64,000 bases of DNA from DTU024 sp964518875 (GTDB lineage: Bacteria > Bacillota > Clostridia > Christensenellales > Aristaeellaceae). The position numbers and the translations under genes are program-made. The first letter of the stretch is position 1. The number at the start of each line of letters is the position of its first letter. The notes below the pieces were generated by a model. It was not told the DNA's origin and did not search any database. It worked only from the letters and a program-made list of their open reading frames with translations. Where the stretch lies: assembly GCA_964518875.1 (NCBI GenBank), contig CAZFHI010000001.1:1-64000 (forward strand), given 5' to 3'. Below are positions 59,485-64,000 of this stretch, one piece after another.

Positions 59485-60117
59485 ATGAAAGACAGTTTAG
59501 AGCTTCTTGTAAAGTACGGCAACGCCCTTTTTGACAAAGGGCTTACAAGCGGCACAGGTGGAAACCTTAGCTTTTTTGACAGGGAAAAGGGCATTATGCA
59601 CATTACGCCTTCCGGCATACCCTTTGCAGACACCACGGTTAACGACATGGTAGCGATGGATACGGAAGGCAGAATTGTTTCAGGAAGCCGCAAGCCGTCA
59701 AGCGAATGGGCGCTTCACCTTATATTTTACAAAAACAGGAAGGACATAAATGCAGTAATACACGCGCATACCACGTACAGCACAGTGTTCTCCGTGCTTA
59801 ACCAGCCACTGCCCGCGAGCCACTACATATTAGCTTTTGCAGGAAAAAACGTGCGCTGCGCTAAATACGCGTCCTTTGGCACGAAGGAGCTTGCAAAAAA
59901 CGCCTTTGAAGCAATGGAAGGCAGAAAAGCCGTTTTGCTCGCAAACCACGGCATAGTAACGGGCGGAGCAGACTTAACGGAAGCTTTCAACGTGCTTACC
60001 GCGGTGGACTACTGCGCAAAAGTGCATATTCTCGCAAAATGCGCGGGAAATCCTGTAATAGTGCCTGATGATGAAATGGAGCGTATGATTGAGCGCTTTA
60101 AATCCTACGGGCAGTAA
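59485..60117 (+). CDS. Class II aldolase/adducin (fuculose-phosphate aldolase type)
   Basis: 210 residues. GLTSGTGGNLSFFDRE, TPSGIPF, KPSSEWALH, then AVIHAHTTYSTVFSV with zinc His residues, and LLANHGIVTGG supplying the third. Cleaves a 2-keto or ketose phosphate such as fuculose-1-phosphate; exact sugar unknown. ATG behind AAGGAGG. Confidence 0.9.
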   Translation: MKDSLELLVKYGNALFDKGLTSGTGGNLSFFDREKGIMHITPSGIPFADTTVNDMVAMDTEGRIVSGSRKPSSEWALHLIFYKNRKDINAVIHAHTTYSTVFSVLNQPLPASHYILAFAGKNVRCAKYASFGTKELAKNAFEAMEGRKAVLLANHGIVTGGADLTEAFNVLTAVDYCAKVHILAKCAGNPVIVPDDEMERMIERFKSYGQ

Positions 60118-60135
60118 AGCTATTAAGGAGCTTAC

Positions 60136-60873
60136 ATGAAAAATTATATTGTCGAAGTATGCTGCGGCTCGGCTGAGGACGCCATACAGGCTTGCTCTGG
60201 CGGAGCGGACAGGGTGGAGCTTTGCTCAAACCTGTTCCAGGGCGGCTTGACGCCGACCATAGGGTCTGTAAAGGCGGTGCGCGAAAAAGCGGACATTACG
60301 CTTAACGCCATGATACGCCCCCGCGAAGGCGGTTTCTGTTACAGCGATACAGAATTGCTTACCGCTTTTCACGACGCCGAAGCCTTTCTCGAGTGCGGCG
60401 TAGACGGGCTTGTGTCAGGCTTTTTAAACGAGGACGGCACGATAGACGTCGAGCTCACAAAAAAAATTGTGCGCTTAGCGGGAAACGTTCCAGTAACCTT
60501 CCACAGGGCGATAGACGTTGTCCCGGACTGGAAAACCGCGATAGACCAGCTTGCGGACGCGGGCGTTGCGCGCGTTCTTACAAGCGGCCTTGCGCCAGAC
60601 GTTCTTCTTGGGCTTGATACGGTAAAGAGTATGGTTGAATATGCGGGCGACAGGCTTATCGTTATGCCGGGCGCCGGCATAACGCCGGAAACAGCGGATA
60701 AGGTTGCGGAGTATACCCGCTGCAAAGAAATGCACGTGTACTTTACTAAGACACGCTCGGACAAATCCACTATTAACAACCGCGCCATATTCTACGGTTC
60801 GGCTCTTTATCCTTCGGAAACGGACTACCCCGTTATAGACGCTGAAGCGGTTGGAAAAATAACGCGCAAATAG
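60136..60873 (+). CDS. cutC: CutC family protein
   Basis: 245 residues. VEVCCGSAEDAIQACSGGADRVELCSNLFQGGLTPTIGSV and MIRPREGGFCYSDTEL are the CutC TIM-barrel pattern, as is VTFHRAIDVVPDW. Named for copper homeostasis, but the enzymatic role is unsettled. ATG behind AAGGAG; 18 bases after the aldolase, probably co-transcribed. Confidence 0.92.
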   Translation: MKNYIVEVCCGSAEDAIQACSGGADRVELCSNLFQGGLTPTIGSVKAVREKADITLNAMIRPREGGFCYSDTELLTAFHDAEAFLECGVDGLVSGFLNEDGTIDVELTKKIVRLAGNVPVTFHRAIDVVPDWKTAIDQLADAGVARVLTSGLAPDVLLGLDTVKSMVEYAGDRLIVMPGAGITPETADKVAEYTRCKEMHVYFTKTRSDKSTINNRAIFYGSALYPSETDYPVIDAEAVGKITRK

Positions 60874-61379
60874 CGCTTAAAGCGCGCGCTCCGCGCCTTA
60901 AGCCATGCGTCCGCTTTTGCTTATGCTTAATCAAGCCTGAAGCATCGTAGCATGGACGTATTTTTCGCATTTGCCGCGCCTTATTTACTCAGCGCGGCCG
61001 GCCTTTTTTAATATCTTTGCCGGAAATAAAAACGCTGTTCATACTTATGCTGTTTTAAATTGGAACAGTTGTTAACCGCGCGTTATATTAGCGCCGCTTT
61101 ATTTATTGCTTGATTTATATATAAACAGCAGCCTTGAACCCAGGGCGCAGCGGGGCAGCGATCCGCGAATAAATGGGATTAATATTAGCAAATAACGCTT
61201 AATTTGTTAATTTTAAGGCTGCGTAAACCACTTTTAAGCTATTTTATCGTATTTTTATTTGTTTATTTCCACCCACGCTTTGACACCGTGTTTTTTGACG
61301 GCGCGTCGCTTTATACAGCGCTTTACTTAAAACGATTTAGAACTTATAATCATTTTATTATTATTCGAAAGGGGATTCC
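60874..61379. other. 506-base intergenic region
   Basis: Holds a possible terminator for cutC (GCCGCG/CGCGGC near 60974-61000, followed by GGCCTTTTTT) and the promoter of the next gene. The middle, about 61015-61320, is AT-rich with no gene, tRNA or riboswitch that I can recognise. Confidence 0.55.
61322..61350 (+). promoter_or_regulatory. Promoter of the 61.4-kb gene
   Basis: TTTACT (61322-61327), 17-bp spacer, perfect TATAAT (61345-61350). Confidence 0.6.
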
Positions 61380-63275
61380 ATGGAATTTTCACAGGATATA
61401 TTTTTAGCTTTTATTGAAGAGGACAACGAGCAGCACAGCCTGTTTCACGTAAGGCCGTTATTAAGCTCGAAAGGTCCTCTGCCGGAGCATATTATTTCTT
61501 CATTTAAGGACAATGGTTTTCTGCGCATAGCGCCGGATAAAAAAGAGCAGTTCACTTTTAAAGAGCGCATGCGCTCATTGGGAAGCCTTTGCATTATAGA
61601 CCTTTCTGAAGTTGAGGACGAAACGGGCAAAATACGCCCGAACAGGAACTACGCCCCGCAGCTTAACGAAACGCACCAGTTTATTATTTATTCGGATGTA
61701 GTAAAGCCGCTTCCTGAAAAGCTTATATATGAAGTGATAGCGGGAGAAAAAGGCAAACCCGTTTCCGGCTGCATGACGCCCATGTGCTTCCTGCGAAGCG
61801 GCGGCAGGATAGAGGGCCCGTATACGTCAAAAAGCGGCAGCCCAGCTTCAGGCCTTGTAACAATAGAACCGGACAGCCCGCATATATTCGCCATCAGCCT
61901 GCCAAACGGCCAGGAGAGGCTTTTTTTATGGGGAAGAAAGAACAAAGACAAAACACACAAGAAAGAAGTCAGCGAAAGCGGTTCTTGCGAAAAAACGGCC
62001 GATCTAACAAGGCGCTGCAAACGCGCCCCGTCCTCCAGCCTTACCGCGGCGGTCGGCAGGCGCAAGAGAGAAAATCTGCGTTCGGCAGGCAGGCTTGAAG
62101 AACTGCTCTCCCCCATGGAGGCGTTTAAGGCGGCCGCGCCGCAGATATTTTCCGATGAAAAAAAAGGCGGGGAAGCCATTGACTTTCTTATGAATATACC
62201 AAACGCCCAAAGTTTAATTATGCAATCTTTAAACATAAACCAAGGCGAAAACCCTTTGATTGCGGCCTTTAATAAGCAGCTTGACAGCCTTGAAGCGGAG
62301 CGCTTAAAAATATCCATTGAAATTGACAGGCTTAAAAAAAGCAGACAGGAGCTTTTTAAAGCGGCTCTTGAAGAACAGGCCGATGCTGACAATAATGAAA
62401 TAGAGCGTAAGAAAGCTAAAAAGGATTCGCTTTCAAAAGAAATCGCGAGACTTAAGGAAGAGCAGGAAAGGCTTATAAGCCTGAGGAACGACGCTTTAAA
62501 ACAAATAAACACAGGCAAAGCCATTTTGGCTAAACAAAATGGAAAAGAACAGCCCGCCGCTTACGCGGTGCAGAGAATAAGGGAGCACCTTCAAAGCGCA
62601 GGCTTTGACGCGGACATAAACGAGGCCTGGCTTTTGCTTACTCTTATGCTGTTTGAAGATCAAATACAGCTTTGCGCGAAAACTTTGGCGGACTCCCGCA
62701 AGGCGGCAAAGGCGATAGCGTCTTCTGTCGGCGCGTCGTTTGCGTCCTGCCTTAAAAATGACGAAAACGCTTTTTTATCTGCCGGCGGGAACGGCTTCGC
62801 CTTTATGCTTGTTTCGCGCGGAGGAAGGGACGAGTCTGATGTTACGCGCTTTATAGTGTCAGATAAAATTCAGCCTTATGGAAAATCTTACCCGTACGCT
62901 GTTTGGCCCTGCTTTAGCCTTAGCGAAGCTAAAGTAAAATTAAGCTACGAGCAGCTTCTCCCATGCGAAGACGCCTTTGACGCGGAGTTTTTAAAAAATT
63001 ATATTTCAGATAAAAAGCTTAATTCCATACCCAAGGAAGCGGCGGACGTAATAAACAGCATGATTAAAAACATGCAGACGGTGCCGCGCTCGTTATTAAC
63101 GCGTATTTTTAACTGCATAATGCTTATAACTCCGCACATAAGCGGCGGCCTCGCTTCAGCGATAGACTTATGCGTATCGTCTTATCTTTTGCCATACGCC
63201 AAATTCAGCGGGGAAAATTTAAACGTTCCGCGGCAGATTTTATCAAGCCTGCCCTACACTTCAAAGCTGCTGTGA
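61380..63275 (+). CDS. Large protein of unknown function with central coiled coil
   Basis: 631 residues, soluble. N-terminal domain (about 1-185) with beta-rich character (FHVRPLLSSKGPLPEHIISSF; CFLRSGGRIEGPY); a basic linker (about 190-235); a long coiled coil (about 300-390: LDSLEAERLKISIEIDRLKK); and a C-terminal helical domain (about 410-631). No Walker A or other catalytic motif. It looks like the frame of an SMC-like or AAA-associated protein without the ATPase. ATG behind AAAGGGG. Its stop overlaps the next start (GTGA). Confidence 0.7.
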   Translation: MEFSQDIFLAFIEEDNEQHSLFHVRPLLSSKGPLPEHIISSFKDNGFLRIAPDKKEQFTFKERMRSLGSLCIIDLSEVEDETGKIRPNRNYAPQLNETHQFIIYSDVVKPLPEKLIYEVIAGEKGKPVSGCMTPMCFLRSGGRIEGPYTSKSGSPASGLVTIEPDSPHIFAISLPNGQERLFLWGRKNKDKTHKKEVSESGSCEKTADLTRRCKRAPSSSLTAAVGRRKRENLRSAGRLEELLSPMEAFKAAAPQIFSDEKKGGEAIDFLMNIPNAQSLIMQSLNINQGENPLIAAFNKQLDSLEAERLKISIEIDRLKKSRQELFKAALEEQADADNNEIERKKAKKDSLSKEIARLKEEQERLISLRNDALKQINTGKAILAKQNGKEQPAAYAVQRIREHLQSAGFDADINEAWLLLTLMLFEDQIQLCAKTLADSRKAAKAIASSVGASFASCLKNDENAFLSAGGNGFAFMLVSRGGRDESDVTRFIVSDKIQPYGKSYPYAVWPCFSLSEAKVKLSYEQLLPCEDAFDAEFLKNYISDKKLNSIPKEAADVINSMIKNMQTVPRSLLTRIFNCIMLITPHISGGLASAIDLCVSSYLLPYAKFSGENLNVPRQILSSLPYTSKLL

Positions 63276-64000
63276 AATACATAAGCAGTATTCAAAACCC
63301 CATAGTAAAGTCCCTGGCTATGCTTAAAAGCCCGCGTGGAAGAAAAAATCAAAACGCATTTCTGGCCGAGGGAGAAAACATGGTAAAAGAAGCCCTGAAT
63401 GAAGGCAGGGCGCGTACGCTTTTGCTTGAAGAAGATAAAATGGAGCAGTTCAGCAAGTATATTAATTTCGCGGGCTCCGCCTTTAAGTTAGACGCGCCGT
63501 CAGCTTCGGCAGTTAATATTAACACGCAAAAAATAGAAACGCTTGTGTTTTCAAAGGAAGCGTTTAAAAAGCTTTCGAGCGCTAAAACGCCTCAGGGCAT
63601 AGCCTGCCTGTGCAGGATTCCTGATGAAAATTCCTTTGATTTTTTAGGCGACCGCCTCGTTTTGCTTAACGGCGTGCAGGATTCCGGCAACGCTGGCACA
63701 ATTTGGAGAACCGCTGAAGCCGCCGGCTTCACAGGCATTATAGCGGACGAAAAATCAGCGGACTTTTTTTCGCCTAAAACCATAAGCGCTTCAAAGGGCG
63801 CCTGCTTTAGAATACCAGCAAAAAGAGTCGCCGATTTGTCCTGCGCGTTTAAAAAGCTTCCCGGCTTTATAAGCATATCTGCAAGCCTTGACGGCGTTCC
63901 CGTTAACGCCGCAAATATACCGCAAAATAAAATCATGCTTATAATAGGCAGCGAAGGGCGCGGCATAGATAAAGAATTATTAGACGCTTCCAATATAAAG
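63272..64000 (+). CDS. TrmH/SpoU-type RNA 2'-O-methyltransferase (cut by the window end)
   Basis: 243 codons read without a stop to the last base. LAMLKSPRGRKNQNAFLAEGENMVKEAL is the N-terminal RNA-binding L30e-like domain; LLNGVQDSGNAGTIWRTAEAAGF is SPOUT motif 1 and MLIIGSEGRGID motif 2. The final motif 3 would lie beyond the window. Methylates 23S rRNA or tRNA ribose. GTG start overlaps the previous stop (GTGA), so it is translationally coupled to the unknown gene. Confidence 0.9.
   Translation, partial: MKYISSIQNPIVKSLAMLKSPRGRKNQNAFLAEGENMVKEALNEGRARTLLLEEDKMEQFSKYINFAGSAFKLDAPSASAVNINTQKIETLVFSKEAFKKLSSAKTPQGIACLCRIPDENSFDFLGDRLVLLNGVQDSGNAGTIWRTAEAAGFTGIIADEKSADFFSPKTISASKGACFRIPAKRVADLSCAFKKLPGFISISASLDGVPVNAANIPQNKIMLIIGSEGRGIDKELLDASNIK

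Noticed and set aside
61688..62524. 278-residue minus-strand frame inside the 61.4-kb gene
   Set aside because: Long and Leu/Ser-rich, but antisense to a gene with a good promoter, ribosome site and coupled downstream gene; the coiled-coil Lys/Glu codons of the sense strand produce it.

Overview
The window looks like a chromosome segment of a Gram-positive Clostridia-type bacterium (Firmicutes; perhaps Christensenellales-like, which I cannot prove from sequence alone). Supporting this are the asp23-fakA-recG order, scpA/scpB, clean sigma-A promoters (many with exactly 17-bp spacers), AGGAGG-type ribosome sites, frequent TTG starts, a HflX with a long N-terminal extension, and AzlCD and QueT transporters. 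No rRNA or CRISPR array was seen; one tRNA is present.

Layout. 0.1-6.5 kb: secG, an ABC-F ATPase, a DUF1538 membrane protein paired with a tandem P-II-like protein, a YbaK deacylase and an iron-type alcohol dehydrogenase. 6.8-14 kb: glycogen phosphorylase, a QueT-like transporter, a membrane Zn-peptidase, azlCD, a peptidoglycan-binding protein and a lipoprotein. 14-26.4 kb: a long leftward gene train (asp23, fakA-like, recG, iscS, hflX, three vanY-like carboxypeptidases, a TPR protein, a site-2 protease, scpA, scpB), with strong promoters before asp23 and before iscS. 26.5-34.8 kb: an L,D-transpeptidase, a nuclease-SNF2 fusion next to ruvC-ruvA-ruvB-queA, a small membrane protein, and rpsT.

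35.06-46.17 kb is an integrated mobile element, visibly more A+T-rich than its surroundings, inserted at the 3' end of tRNA-Lys(CTT). An 8-bp core (GCGCACCA) lies at both ends, 11-bp integrase arm-type repeats lie inside both ends, and a terminator that probably once belonged to the tRNA lies just outside the right end. Its plan is that of a phage satellite (PICI/SaPI-like): int and an XRE repressor leftward; a Cro-like regulator, a prim-pol/SF3 helicase, a candidate iteron origin directly after the helicase gene, a lone small-terminase-like gene, small phage-type proteins and an ArpU-like late regulator rightward. No capsid, portal, tail or large-terminase gene was seen. At its right end is a two-gene accessory cassette: a stand-alone proteasome-fold Ntn hydrolase and an HNH-like zinc protein, the best candidate here for an undescribed defence or interference module.

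46.3-55.1 kb is a leftward operon for peptide/muropeptide uptake and anhydro-MurNAc recycling (serine hydrolase, OppABCDF-type transporter, AnmK, double GNAT). 55.2-57.9 kb has a degenerate receiver protein, an SPFH/double-zinc-ribbon protein and a nucleoside phosphorylase. 57.9-60.9 kb has an M81 peptidase, a class II aldolase and CutC. The window ends with a large unrecognised coiled-coil protein translationally coupled to a TrmH-type rRNA methyltransferase that runs off the edge.
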